From: Colwellia sp.
Lineage (GTDB): Bacteria; Pseudomonadota; Gammaproteobacteria; Enterobacterales; Alteromonadaceae
DNA: 34,612 bases
NCBI GenBank assembly: GCA_013215385.1
Contig: JABSOY010000029.1
Location: 1-34,612 of the forward strand
Reading direction: 5' to 3'
The stretch's first letter is position 1. Each line of letters opens with the position of its first letter. Of this stretch, positions 23,160 through 30,672 are shown piece by piece. Made by a program: the position numbers and the translations under genes. The notes under the pieces are model-generated. The model saw only the letters and a program-made list of their open reading frames with translations. It had not been told where the DNA came from and made no database searches.

Positions 23160-23536
23160 AAAGAATCTTCATTGAAACCTTGGCTTTTCCCACTTGCAAT
23201 AACGAGCAAACCTCATTATCTTGTGAGGTATAAAGGATTTACGCTGATGTTCAGGCATGAAAAAACCCTTGAAGTTGTCGAGACATTCAAGGGTTCTATA
23301 GTCAGCACAAGCCGAAGTAATTCGGAAGATGACATATGTTTGCAAAGCCACTATATATTTTTAGGGTTACAGGTTCAATATATTTTTGTTGAATCGTCTT
23401 CTTTCGAATCTTCATGTTTTTTCATTTTGAAGCAAAGGAAATAAAGATGCTCTCCATCAACATTAAAATAAAATTTAAGATACCAAGTTTTATTTATATT
23501 ATTACATTTTGGATAATGTAATGTAATTTAACTTAA
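23160..23536 (+). other. Dyad-rich non-coding region, possible structured RNA or element remnant
   Basis: Several stem-loops follow one another on the + strand: CCTCA/TGAGG (near 23213), AACCCTTGAA/TTCAAGGGTT with a 12-base loop (about 23264-23296), CCGAA/TTCGG near 23315, and TTCAA/TTGAA near 23380. A weak open frame from 23247 (65 residues, AAGGA ahead) and one on the - strand cover the same bases, but neither looks like a protein family. A + strand terminator follows at 23537. It could be a small RNA gene, a long structured 3' leader, or part of an old insertion element. Confidence 0.4.
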
Positions 23537-23557
23537 GTCTCCTTCGGGTGGCTTTTT
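23537..23557 (+). terminator. UUCG-loop intrinsic terminator
   Basis: GTCTCC-TTCG-GGTGGC forms a short stem with one mismatch and a stable UUCG loop, followed by five T. It ends + strand transcripts coming from the early operon or the dyad-rich region. It abuts the stop codon of the UmuD-like gene, which runs the other way. Confidence 0.65.
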
Positions 23558-23960
23558 AAGCAATTAATTCAGGTGAAGGTTTGTGCATTCGTATACTACG
23601 AGTAACCACTCCTTCAACCTGAATATGGTCTTCTTCACTAATTTTTATCGGAAGATGGTTTTTATTTGCCGACAATAGCATTCGATTAGTTTTATCAAAT
23701 AACTTACAAATAAACTCACCATTGAAATTAGCAATAATCACATCACCACTACAAACCGTCTCCGCTCTATCGACTATAAGTAAATCACCGTCAAAAATAC
23801 CAACGTCTTGCATTGAGTCACCAGAAGCTTGTCCGATAAAAGTTGCGTTCGGGTGAGATATTAACAACTGGTCTAACGACAAACCGAGTTCTTTATATTC
23901 CGTGGCGGGTGATTCAAAACCTGTAATGCCACAACTAGCAAAGAGGGGGATAATTTTCAT
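23556..23960 (-). CDS. UmuD-like S24-family self-cleaving protein
   Basis: About 134 residues from ATG at 23960; an upstream in-frame ATG at 24047 would lie across the LexA box. Residues 46-50 are SGDSM with catalytic Ser49, and Lys86 in FICKLF completes the dyad; the 37-residue spacing matches E. coli UmuD (Ser60/Lys97). Cys10-Gly11 in FASCGITGF is the expected RecA-stimulated cleavage site. No UmuC polymerase gene is present. It may process with host UmuC, or act on the phage switch. It is the only gene in the window with a near-consensus LexA box, 10 bases ahead of the start. Confidence 0.88.
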   Translation of the reverse strand: MKIIPLFASCGITGFESPATEYKELGLSLDQLLISHPNATFIGQASGDSMQDVGIFDGDLLIVDRAETVCSGDVIIANFNGEFICKLFDKTNRMLLSANKNHLPIKISEEDHIQVEGVVTRSIRMHKPSPELIA

Positions 23961-23970
23961 AATTATAAGC

Positions 23971-23986
23971 CTGTATAAATGTACAG
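23971..23986. promoter_or_regulatory. LexA (SOS) box upstream of the UmuD-like gene
   Basis: CTGTATAAATGTACAG matches the gammaproteobacterial LexA consensus CTGTATATATATACAG at 14 of 16 positions, with both CTGT and ACAG ends intact. It ends 10 bases upstream of the UmuD-like ATG. Confidence 0.88.
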
Positions 23987-24087
23987 TTATTATAGTTTCA
24001 ATTCGTGGGGAATGTAAGGTTATATTTTTTGACCTAAGTGAATTCATTGCCTAAGCTTTAATTTCTACATAATCATGGATGATAACA

Positions 24088-24249
24088 ATGGATTCTCTGG
24101 AATTTGACCGCTTAAACTTACTCTCAGAAAAAGCCCTTCGCGATACCGCCACATCAACAGAGTTAGCCGAATTTAATCAACTGTTAACTATTTGGGATAC
24201 TGCATCAGAAGTCAATTTGTTTAACGGTAAATATAGCCCTGAAGACTAA
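24088..24249 (+). CDS. 53-residue hypothetical protein
   Basis: An open frame of 53 codons: a polar helical protein (LEFDRLNLLSEKALRDTATS, then a TELAEFNQLLTIWD helix). It has a weak ribosome site (GGATGATAACA). It runs away from the UmuD-like gene and ends 26 bases before the Ogr gene's stop, which faces it. Similar short helical proteins are common in phages and hosts of this kind, but I cannot name a family. It may share the LexA-controlled region at 23971. Confidence 0.55.
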   Translation: MDSLEFDRLNLLSEKALRDTATSTELAEFNQLLTIWDTASEVNLFNGKYSPED

Positions 24250-24275
24250 TTGTATTTATTTAGGTTTTAGATAAC

Positions 24276-24524
24276 CTAACAATTATTCAACAAATCCAAC
24301 TGTTCCTGCCTAGGTAAATTTCTAAGCAATTGTGCCGCCATTTGTGCGGTACTTTTGGCAGGGGGATTTATGTAACCGTCAAACGATTGAATGGTTCTAA
24401 ACGTGGCACCACATTCTTTGGTGTTATTGCATGAACAATACAAGCGAACCACATCTACCGACAATGTTTCTCTTGAAGTAATCGTTGCTTTAGATAAACA
24501 GTTTCTGCAAATAACCCGTGCCAT
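24276..24524 (-). CDS. ogr: Ogr/Delta-like late gene activator (zinc finger)
   Basis: 82 residues. The four zinc Cys are Cys6, Cys9, Cys32 and Cys38, giving C-x2-C-x22-C-x5-C; P2 Ogr has x4 in the last step. The GATFRTIQSFDGYI segment after them matches the Ogr/Delta family (PF04606). Ogr binds upstream of late promoters and recruits RNA polymerase through its alpha subunit, so it should switch on the capsid, tail and terminase genes. A LexA-like box (24551-24566) ends 27 bases upstream of its ATG, at the place of a promoter. SOS control of an Ogr would be unusual. Confidence 0.88.
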   Translation of the reverse strand: MARVICRNCLSKATITSRETLSVDVVRLYCSCNNTKECGATFRTIQSFDGYINPPAKSTAQMAAQLLRNLPRQEQLDLLNNC

Positions 24525-24550
24525 ATCTCACCAAAAAACAATAATGTAGA

Positions 24551-24566
24551 CTGTTATTTTATACAG
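24551..24566. promoter_or_regulatory. LexA-like box upstream of the Ogr gene
   Basis: CTGTTATTTTATACAG keeps CTGT and ACAG ends and 12 of 16 consensus positions. It lies 27 bases upstream of the Ogr ATG (- strand) and 55 bases ahead of the divergent PapB-like gene. Sequence match is moderate, so this is a candidate site. Confidence 0.6.
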
Positions 24567-24602
24567 TAATTGTAAAATGTTCAATGATAAAGCATAATCT
24601 AT

Positions 24603-24620
24603 TTATCACTTAAGCGATAA
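24603..24620. promoter_or_regulatory. Near-palindrome TTATC-(N8)-GATAA, shared with the late promoter region
   Basis: TTATCACTTAAGCGATAA ends right at the PapB-like ATG. Fifteen bases of it (CACTTAAGCGATAAA, 24607-24621) recur at 27873-27887 in the terminase/capsid divergent region. A shared regulator binding site is likely. Confidence 0.5.
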
Positions 24621-24881
24621 ATGAATTTTAACCTTATGCACTGTTTATATGTAAAATCACAAAGCCAAGCACGGTTAAATTTACTGTTGCAGTTGTGCAA
24701 AATTAAAAGTGAAAATATAAAAAATGCACTAAGTGATCACCTAGTGCGGGGTATAAGTAAAACGTCAGCCGCCGTTTTTAATAATGTGCAGCCCCCAAAC
24801 TTAACCAGGGCGCTAATTCGTTTAGAAGAACAGGCAAAAATTGTTGAACAACTCAAAGAATATGATTGGTACAATAAATAA
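24621..24881 (+). CDS. PapB/FocB-like small DNA-binding regulator
   Basis: 86 residues. The HTH-like segment DHLVRGISKTSAAVFNNVQP followed by NLTRALIRLEEQAKIVEQLK (about residues 39-79) matches the PapB adhesin-regulator family (PF03333 type), found in many phages of Alteromonadales and Vibrionales. It is divergent from ogr and lies right before the portal gene on the other strand. There is no ribosome site ahead of ATG 24621, and the palindrome runs up to the start codon, so the mRNA may be leaderless or start at ATG 24636. It may bind the TTATC palindrome and tune Ogr. Role inferred. Confidence 0.65.
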   Translation: MNFNLMHCLYVKSQSQARLNLLLQLCKIKSENIKNALSDHLVRGISKTSAAVFNNVQPPNLTRALIRLEEQAKIVEQLKEYDWYNK

Positions 24882-24884
24882 AAT

Positions 24885-25922
24885 CTAATCAACGTCTAAA
24901 TCAAAGTTAAGTTTTAACGTACCTCTAATTTCGGGATCACGTGCAACGGCATCAATAAACTTTTTGATCATCGGCTTGGTTTCATTCTTAAAATAAACCT
25001 TATCGGTTTTTTCAGGATCGCCAAGGCCTGACGTATTCACTGGAATAATACCCGATAAACCAGGGGGGAAACGGTGGGCATTTAATACGTCTTGTGCAGA
25101 GACATTTTTAACATTCATAAACTCGTCTTTACTTTCAAAGTTACCCACCGGAATAATTTGTAAGCCTTTTTCTTTACCGTTGGGGATATTAACAAACAAG
25201 CTTTTAAAATTACCCACTCCTTTAGAGTCTTGTATTTTTGCTTTTATATCGTCTTCAACGTCGGGGTCTAAATTAGGGTCAGTGGCGTACATAATAAAAC
25301 CCATGTGGGCACCATTTAAAAAATACTTACGTCTAAATAATGTCGCATCTTCATTGAGTAATGCCGCTTGCATAGCGCCTAAATAATCAGGGCATCCATA
25401 AATTTGTTGCACAACGTCGTATTGTTTTACCCAAATAATGTCTTTCGCTTTATAGCGTTTCACTTGGTTTTCTCTTTCTAATACTACGGCACCACCGTCT
25501 GCTGCAACCCGCGTTCTATAACTAGGTAACGGAAATAAACGCACAGGCACTTTAAAACCATTACGAATTTTTAATAAAGCAACATCACCAAACTGCACAT
25601 GGTTTAATATAGCCGCTTCCATTTGTTCGCTTGTCATACCGCCACTTATATAACGTGCCGCTGCCATTTTTGCCCGGGCATAAACAATGCCGCCATGTTG
25701 AGCATTTCGCCTGGTTAAACCTGCTAATAAATCGCGGTCAATAGGTGGCTCCCAATAACCGTCGTTATCATTAAAATAAAGTGAGTCGTAATCAGTCAGC
25801 CACATATTAGGCATAACGGCTTCGGGCATACTAAACACCACTGGCGAATTGGGCTTTTTTTCTTCCAACTGATCATTAGCTTGTTGCTCGTTTGTTGGCA
25901 TGTTTAGTTCTGCATTATCCAT
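24885..25922 (-). CDS. Portal protein (gpQ-like, PBSX family)
   Basis: 345 residues of the phage portal family. The recognisable parts are [14 protein letters not shown], then [15 protein letters not shown] near residues 73-87, the Q-F-G-D-V-A-L-L-K segment (about 130), [20 protein letters not shown] and [20 protein letters not shown] near the C-terminal end. It forms the 12-mer ring at one capsid vertex through which DNA enters and to which the tail joins. It follows the large terminase on the same strand, overlapping by 19 bases, which is the P2 Q-P order. Confidence 0.92.
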   Translation of the reverse strand: MDNAELNMPTNEQQANDQLEEKKPNSPVVFSMPEAVMPNMWLTDYDSLYFNDNDGYWEPPIDRDLLAGLTRRNAQHGGIVYARAKMAAARYISGGMTSEQMEAAILNHVQFGDVALLKIRNGFKVPVRLFPLPSYRTRVAADGGAVVLERENQVKRYKAKDIIWVKQYDVVQQIYGCPDYLGAMQAALLNEDATLFRRKYFLNGAHMGFIMYATDPNLDPDVEDDIKAKIQDSKGVGNFKSLFVNIPNGKEKGLQIIPVGNFESKDEFMNVKNVSAQDVLNAHRFPPGLSGIIPVNTSGLGDPEKTDKVYFKNETKPMIKKFIDAVARDPEIRGTLKLNFDLDVD

Positions 25923-27709
25923 TGGGATTTCCTTTTATGGGCATAGTTTAAAGGTTCATTAATAACAGCATGCGAAATAGCAAAAAACACATCGGCATGG
26001 CCTGTTACTTGGTCGCGGCTTGCCTTAAAAGTTATGGCTCCGCCTGTATCTGTAATGGTTCGTCGTATCGCTAAACAACTCATGGCAATATCTTTGTGGC
26101 TTGCGTCCCATTCAATGCGGCCGCCTTCAATAACATCAATCATTTTCAATACTAAACGGGTTTTACTGCTTACGCTGTAATGTATAGAAACGGCTTCACG
26201 CGGGTATAAAGTACTTATCGAATCAAATACCCCCGCGCCAATGCCCGTGGTATCAACTCCTATATAAGTAACCCGATATTTAGCGTATATTTTTTGAATT
26301 TCGCTAACGTGGTGTGAAAAGTTCAAGCCTCGCCAATAATGCTTTTCAAGTATTCTAAATTTTTCACCTTCTTTTTCACCAGGTGCAACCACAACTAAGG
26401 TGGCATTGTCGCGGGTGCGAGATGGGTCATAACCTAACCAAACTTCACGGTTGCCAAAAGGTTGCAGAGCATTGGGTTTATAGTCTTGCCACCTTGTTGC
26501 ATCGACCATACATTTTTCAAGGTCGCTGAATTTAAAAACACTGTCAGCGTCATCAATAAAAATGCACATAAACAGATTGTTAAATTCATCTGTGTTGTAT
26601 TCGTCGCGTAGCTCTTCAATGTCGAATAAATCACAACCGCCCCGTTGTGCATCTAGTAGGGTTACAACATACCGCCATTGTTTATCTGGGCATAACCTGC
26701 CGTTGTCTCGCATTTCGTCAAAGGTTGGGAATTCAATTTCTTCACGGGTAGAATTGCCATTTTTCCAGTGATCACCTGTCCAAAAGGTATAGGCGGGGTG
26801 CGCCTTGGTAGAAGGGGTTGAAAAATAAGTTTTACGCCAGTGCTTATGAGCAGCCATGGCCGAGGCCACTTTGTTTAATTGGTCGAATTTACCTATCCAA
26901 AAGTATTCATCAACATAAACATGGCCGTGATAACTTTGTGCTGTTTTACCATTAGTACTTAAAAATCGACATTCAGCCGCACCATGTGCCGTATTTAAAA
27001 CAATAGGGTTACCAGTTAGTTCTATTTCAAAAAACTCATGCGCAATAGCAACAATGTAAGTTCTAAATACCTCGGCTTGCGATCTCGAAGCAGACAAAAA
27101 TATTTGTGGGTCGCCAGTTAATACCGCATTTTCAAATGCTTCACCTGAAAAATAATAGGTAGCACCCACTTGCCGACTTTTAAGAATATTGCGTATGCGC
27201 TGATGCAAGTTTTCGTGCATCGTTTTTTGGTATTCAAATAATGAGTCATACCAAGCGCCAAAGTCTTCTTTTGTTAAATGGCTTACATCGTTTTTCTTTT
27301 TACGGCCACTGGGTTTATTGCCGCTGTTGTCTGACTTATTACCGCCATTGTTTTTGTTAGCGCCTTTACCTTTATTAGTAGCTGATGTAGTGCCGTTCTC
27401 AATATCTGCCGCTTTTCTGGCTAAATCGACCCGTTGTTTTTTAAGTTTGACATGCTTTTCAATCAGCATATCTAGCTCTTTTATTTGGTTGCCTGACTTA
27501 TCGCTGATTTCGGTCAGCATAACAATACGTCGGGCAATGGCTTCGTCTACGTCTTCTTCGCGCAGTAGGTCACGCCAATTATGCTTGTCAGCCCAATAGT
27601 AAATAATACGATTATTCGGCAAGGTTAATTCATTGCGTATTTCGTCGGGTGTCCAGTGCCGTAAATAAAGCCGTTTTGCCGCTTCTCTAATTTCGGGTGA
27701 ATATGCCAT
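25904..27709 (-). CDS. Terminase large subunit (gpP-like ATPase/nuclease)
   Basis: 601 residues. An N-terminal HTH-like part ([18 protein letters not shown], about 20-40) is followed by a Gly/Asn/Lys-rich linker (105-140). The ATPase domain has Walker A-like KSRQVGATY (177-185) and Walker B HVYVDE (263-268). The nuclease domain begins with [18 protein letters not shown] and includes [15 protein letters not shown]. It cuts the concatemer at cos and pumps DNA through the portal. Expected length for P2 gpP is 590. It is divergent from the capsid protease across 232 bases. Confidence 0.93.
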   Translation of the reverse strand: MAYSPEIREAAKRLYLRHWTPDEIRNELTLPNNRIIYYWADKHNWRDLLREEDVDEAIARRIVMLTEISDKSGNQIKELDMLIEKHVKLKKQRVDLARKAADIENGTTSATNKGKGANKNNGGNKSDNSGNKPSGRKKKNDVSHLTKEDFGAWYDSLFEYQKTMHENLHQRIRNILKSRQVGATYYFSGEAFENAVLTGDPQIFLSASRSQAEVFRTYIVAIAHEFFEIELTGNPIVLNTAHGAAECRFLSTNGKTAQSYHGHVYVDEYFWIGKFDQLNKVASAMAAHKHWRKTYFSTPSTKAHPAYTFWTGDHWKNGNSTREEIEFPTFDEMRDNGRLCPDKQWRYVVTLLDAQRGGCDLFDIEELRDEYNTDEFNNLFMCIFIDDADSVFKFSDLEKCMVDATRWQDYKPNALQPFGNREVWLGYDPSRTRDNATLVVVAPGEKEGEKFRILEKHYWRGLNFSHHVSEIQKIYAKYRVTYIGVDTTGIGAGVFDSISTLYPREAVSIHYSVSSKTRLVLKMIDVIEGGRIEWDASHKDIAMSCLAIRRTITDTGGAITFKASRDQVTGHADVFFAISHAVINEPLNYAHKRKSQWIMQN

Positions 27710-27941
27710 TGCGCTAAAAAGTGCTCACTTTATTTGAAAACTGGCAACAGTGTATTCATTTATAAGGTGCTTATAACCGACTAAAAAACCTAGTTATTCC
27801 TATATTTCTAATCTAGGAGTTCATAGAAATATAACCAGATGAAACCCCGTCATTTAATGGCTATTCTGCATGCACTTAAGCGATAAAAAGCTATCGACAA
27901 CTAGTCATTAACGACCAAAACCAAACGAGCGAAAAAATGTA
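27710..27941. promoter_or_regulatory. Divergent late promoter region between terminase and capsid genes
   Basis: This 232-bp spacer must hold both late promoters. TATATTTCTA (27801-27810) and TAGAAATATA (27824-27833) are perfect 10-bp inverted repeats around 13 bases, nested with CCTAG/CTAGG. CACTTAAGCGATAAA (27873-27887) repeats the palindrome ahead of the PapB-like gene and is followed by TATCG (CGATA-N6-TATCG). An Ogr site is expected; the first dyad is the better candidate. No firm -35/-10 call. Confidence 0.55.
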
Positions 27942-28919
27942 ATGCCAAAAAGCAAAACACAAACAGGTTGGGTTATTGCCGCTACAGAAGGGGCAACCGT
28001 TGACGGTCGTACCATCACCAAAGCGTGGATTAATGAAATGGCAGAAACGTATTCAACCGATGAATACACCGCTGTAATTTGGCCTGAGCATTTTCGTTCT
28101 TCATGGGGACCCTTTGAAGGTAACAATTGGGGCACTGTTGACGAAGTTAAAGCCAGTAAAAAGGGCGGTAAATTACGCCTCTTTATTAAGTTAACCGCTA
28201 ACGACTATTTACTTGCAGCGAACAAAGACGGCCAAAAGCTGTTTATGTCTATTGAGCCAAACCCAGATTTTCAAAGCTCAGGTAAGTGTTACCTACAAGG
28301 TTTAGCGGTTACCGACTCACCTGCATCAACAGGCACAACACGATTAAAGTTTTCTATCGGTGAAAATGAAATAGAACACGACTACAGCCAACTAGAAACG
28401 CTGCAATACAGTGATTTTATTTTCACCGCCCCCAATAAAAGCGCACCTAACGACGCTAATAACGACAAACAAGCCGAGGCAAAAAGCCTGCTTACTAAGT
28501 TAGTTAATTTATTTTCAATCACTTCACCTTTAACAAATCAGGCAACGGAAGCATCCGACAACGCCGAGGACGAACCTATGACAGAAGCACAATATAACGC
28601 CTTAATGGGCAAATTCGACGGTGTAACAAGCCAATTTAATAAGTTTGAAGAAAAGTTTGGTGCATTAGAAAGCAAAGTTGAAAAGTTTAGCGTACCAGGT
28701 GATGAAAACGACCAAGAAGCTGATAAAGATAAAGGCGCAAATCAAGGCAAAGATAAATCTGGCATTACCGCTGAACAGTTCAGCCAGTTAAACACCAACA
28801 TTACGGGTTTAACTGAAAAATTCGGCTCGCTTGAAACTAAGTTCAATCAATTAAGCCAAGAAAGCGGTGATCAAGAACCCGACGCCGCAGGTCGTGGCGA
28901 AACCGTGTCTCTTGTCTAA
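27942..28919 (+). CDS. Capsid scaffolding protease (gpO-like)
   Basis: 325 residues. The N-terminal protease half is typical: TEGATVDGRTITKAWINEM, WPEHFRSSWGPFEG, a LFMSIEPNPDF strand and the VTDSPASTGTTRL end (residues 123-135). By alignment with P2 gpO (Asp19, His48, Ser107) the triad should be Asp21, His50 and Ser103. The C-terminal half is charged, with two heptad-rich stretches (FDGVTSQFNKFEEKFGALES and a repeat near 293-310) that serve as scaffold. It assembles and matures the procapsid, then cleaves itself and the capsid protein. First gene of the late operon. Confidence 0.92.
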   Translation: MPKSKTQTGWVIAATEGATVDGRTITKAWINEMAETYSTDEYTAVIWPEHFRSSWGPFEGNNWGTVDEVKASKKGGKLRLFIKLTANDYLLAANKDGQKLFMSIEPNPDFQSSGKCYLQGLAVTDSPASTGTTRLKFSIGENEIEHDYSQLETLQYSDFIFTAPNKSAPNDANNDKQAEAKSLLTKLVNLFSITSPLTNQATEASDNAEDEPMTEAQYNALMGKFDGVTSQFNKFEEKFGALESKVEKFSVPGDENDQEADKDKGANQGKDKSGITAEQFSQLNTNITGLTEKFGSLETKFNQLSQESGDQEPDAAGRGETVSLV

Positions 28920-28993
28920 TTAGCCATATTAATTAATTGAACCTTAACCCTAATTATTAAACGTTTCTAACCAAAAAATTAAGCGAGCAAACC

Positions 28994-30007
28994 ATGAATT
29001 TAAACCCACAAGCAACAACATTCTTGCAAGAATTTGCTTTGCAGTTATCAAAGTCTTACGGCGTTGAAGTCGTCAATAAACAGTTCAACATTACCGGACC
29101 ACAAGAAACCAAATTAAAAGCCGCGTTATTAGAGTCGGTGCAATTTTTAAGTATGATCACCGTAATGGAAGTAGACCAAATTAAAGGCCAAGTGGTTAAA
29201 GTGGGTAACTACAGCATTGCCACAGGTCGTAAAAATGGTGCACGTTTTGTTACCGGGCAAGGCGTTGACGGCCATACCTATGAATTAACTGAAACCGACT
29301 CATGTGCGGCATTAACATGGGCATTATTGTCGGTTTGGGCAAATGCTGGCAATAAAAACGAATTCATGAAAAAGATGAATGCTAATGCTACTCAACGCTT
29401 TGCACTCGACATGTTACGTGTTGGTTTTAATGGTACTTCGCAAGCAGTCGATACCGACCCAGTAGCAAACCCATTGGGCGAAGATGTTAACAAAGGCTGG
29501 CATAAAATTGTTTCAGAAAAAGCCGCTGATCAAATTATGACAGACGCTGTCTATTTTGATGTTGACGGAGCAGGTGACTACAAAACCCTTGATGCCATTG
29601 CCACTGAACTTAAAAACACCCTTATTCACCCAGCATTACGAAACGATCCCCGTTTAGTGGTGTTAGTCGGTAGCGACCTTATTGCTGTTTCACAAACGCA
29701 CATGATGAATGCAGCCGACAAGCCGAGTGAAAAAGTAGCTGCGCAACAAATGAATAAATCAGTTGGCGGTATGCTCGCTTACACACCACCGTTTTTCCCT
29801 GGTAAACGTCTGGTCGTCACTATGTTGTCGAATCTGCACATTTATACACAACGCGGCACTAAGCAACGTAAGTCTGAAAACGTTGAAGACCGCAAACAGT
29901 ACGAAGACAAATATTGGCGCAACGAAGGTTATGCCATTGAAGAATTTGAAGCCTATGCATCAATAGATGAATCAGCCATGAATATCGGGCCTAAACCCGT
30001 AGTTTAA
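28994..30007 (+). CDS. Major capsid protein (gpN-like)
   Basis: 337 residues of the P2 gpN family. Landmarks include AALLESVQFLSMITVMEVDQ, then KNGARFVTGQGVDGHTYELT, the LRVGFNGTSQAVDTDP stretch, a NKGWHKIVSEKA turn, NDPRLVVLVGSDL and GGMLAYTPPFFPGKRLVVTM. The C-terminal SIDESAMNIGP is near the end. HK97 fold; forms the shell. P2 gpN is 357 residues and is trimmed by gpO, here presumably within the first 30 residues. RBS GCGAGCAAAC is weak. Confidence 0.93.
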   Translation: MNLNPQATTFLQEFALQLSKSYGVEVVNKQFNITGPQETKLKAALLESVQFLSMITVMEVDQIKGQVVKVGNYSIATGRKNGARFVTGQGVDGHTYELTETDSCAALTWALLSVWANAGNKNEFMKKMNANATQRFALDMLRVGFNGTSQAVDTDPVANPLGEDVNKGWHKIVSEKAADQIMTDAVYFDVDGAGDYKTLDAIATELKNTLIHPALRNDPRLVVLVGSDLIAVSQTHMMNAADKPSEKVAAQQMNKSVGGMLAYTPPFFPGKRLVVTMLSNLHIYTQRGTKQRKSENVEDRKQYEDKYWRNEGYAIEEFEAYASIDESAMNIGPKPVV

Positions 30008-30084
30008 ATAAGTGATTGGGTCATAGATACGTTCAAACAAAGGCGTATTTATTAGGTTTTTTTTACATTATTCAGAGATAAACA

Positions 30085-30672
30085 ATGAGCGTAATTCAAA
30101 ATTTTAAAAAGCGTCAACAGCAAAAATCACAGCAAGAACAAGCCAGTGTTGCAGAAAAATTAGCAGATAAAACCGCTAACGAAAAAGCAGAAAGTACCGC
30201 ATTAAGCTTGCTTGCGAGTTTATTAAATGTTCCTCAAGAGCATGCCATTAGCGAAGCAACCAAATATGTTGAACAAAACATTCAGTTTTATCAAGTTGCC
30301 TTTGACCCTGCTGAAGGTAAAGACCGAAGCGTAAAAGCTGAAATTGAAATAAATGAGAAGGGTGACATTACCCAAATCACTGAAGTTGACGAGTTCCAAG
30401 CAGTAAAAGACGAACTGGCCGCAGACTTAGATAACAGTGCTGATAATGTGCAAAGTGCCGCAAGTGATCTCGAATCAAGTGCGACAAGCGTTGAAAACAG
30501 TGCTGAAAAAGTAAGTGATGCTGCCAGTGATTTAGCTTATACCGCTGACGATATTAGCAATGTTACTGACGCGTTAAATGAAGCGACAGCAGAAATAAAA
30601 AAGCCGTCGGGGGTGCAAAAATCCTCCGGTGGAAAGAAAACAACCGAGCAGAACAACAACTCGAAAAAGTAA
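30085..30672 (+). CDS. Coiled-coil head-region protein, and possible N-terminal half of a terminase fusion
   Basis: 195 residues if read unshifted. The N-terminus is Lys/Gln-rich (MSVIQNFKKRQQQKSQQEQA). Residues 60-110 may fold as a small alpha/beta unit. Residues 113-165 are an Ala/Ser/Asp-rich heptad repeat (NSADNVQSAASDLESSATSV, NSAEKVSDAASDLAYTADDI). The tail is Lys/Asn/Ser-rich. Not recognised; P2 has no gene here. At codon 173 it carries A AAA AAG followed by a strong stem-loop, and a -1 slip would fuse it to the small terminase subunit, giving about 422 residues. It may anchor or oligomerise that subunit. Confidence 0.7.
   Translation: MSVIQNFKKRQQQKSQQEQASVAEKLADKTANEKAESTALSLLASLLNVPQEHAISEATKYVEQNIQFYQVAFDPAEGKDRSVKAEIEINEKGDITQITEVDEFQAVKDELAADLDNSADNVQSAASDLESSATSVENSAEKVSDAASDLAYTADDISNVTDALNEATAEIKKPSGVQKSSGGKKTTEQNNNSKK
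30597..30632 (+). other. Candidate -1 frameshift signal A AAA AAG plus stem-loop
   Basis: A AAA AAG (30597-30603) is read in the upstream frame as ATA AAA AAG, the heptamer used by E. coli dnaX. CCGTCGGGGG (30604-30613) and CCTCCGGTGG (30623-30632) form an unbroken 10-bp stem (three G-U pairs) with a 9-base loop. The spacer is zero; 5-9 bases is usual, so the bottom of the stem would have to melt. Confidence 0.6.

Noticed and set aside
23172-23444. 90-codon + strand frame (or 65 codons from 23247) in the dyad-rich region.
   Set aside because: AAGGA lies ahead of 23247, but the product looks random and the same bases form strong stem-loops. Kept as part of the non-coding region, not as a gene.
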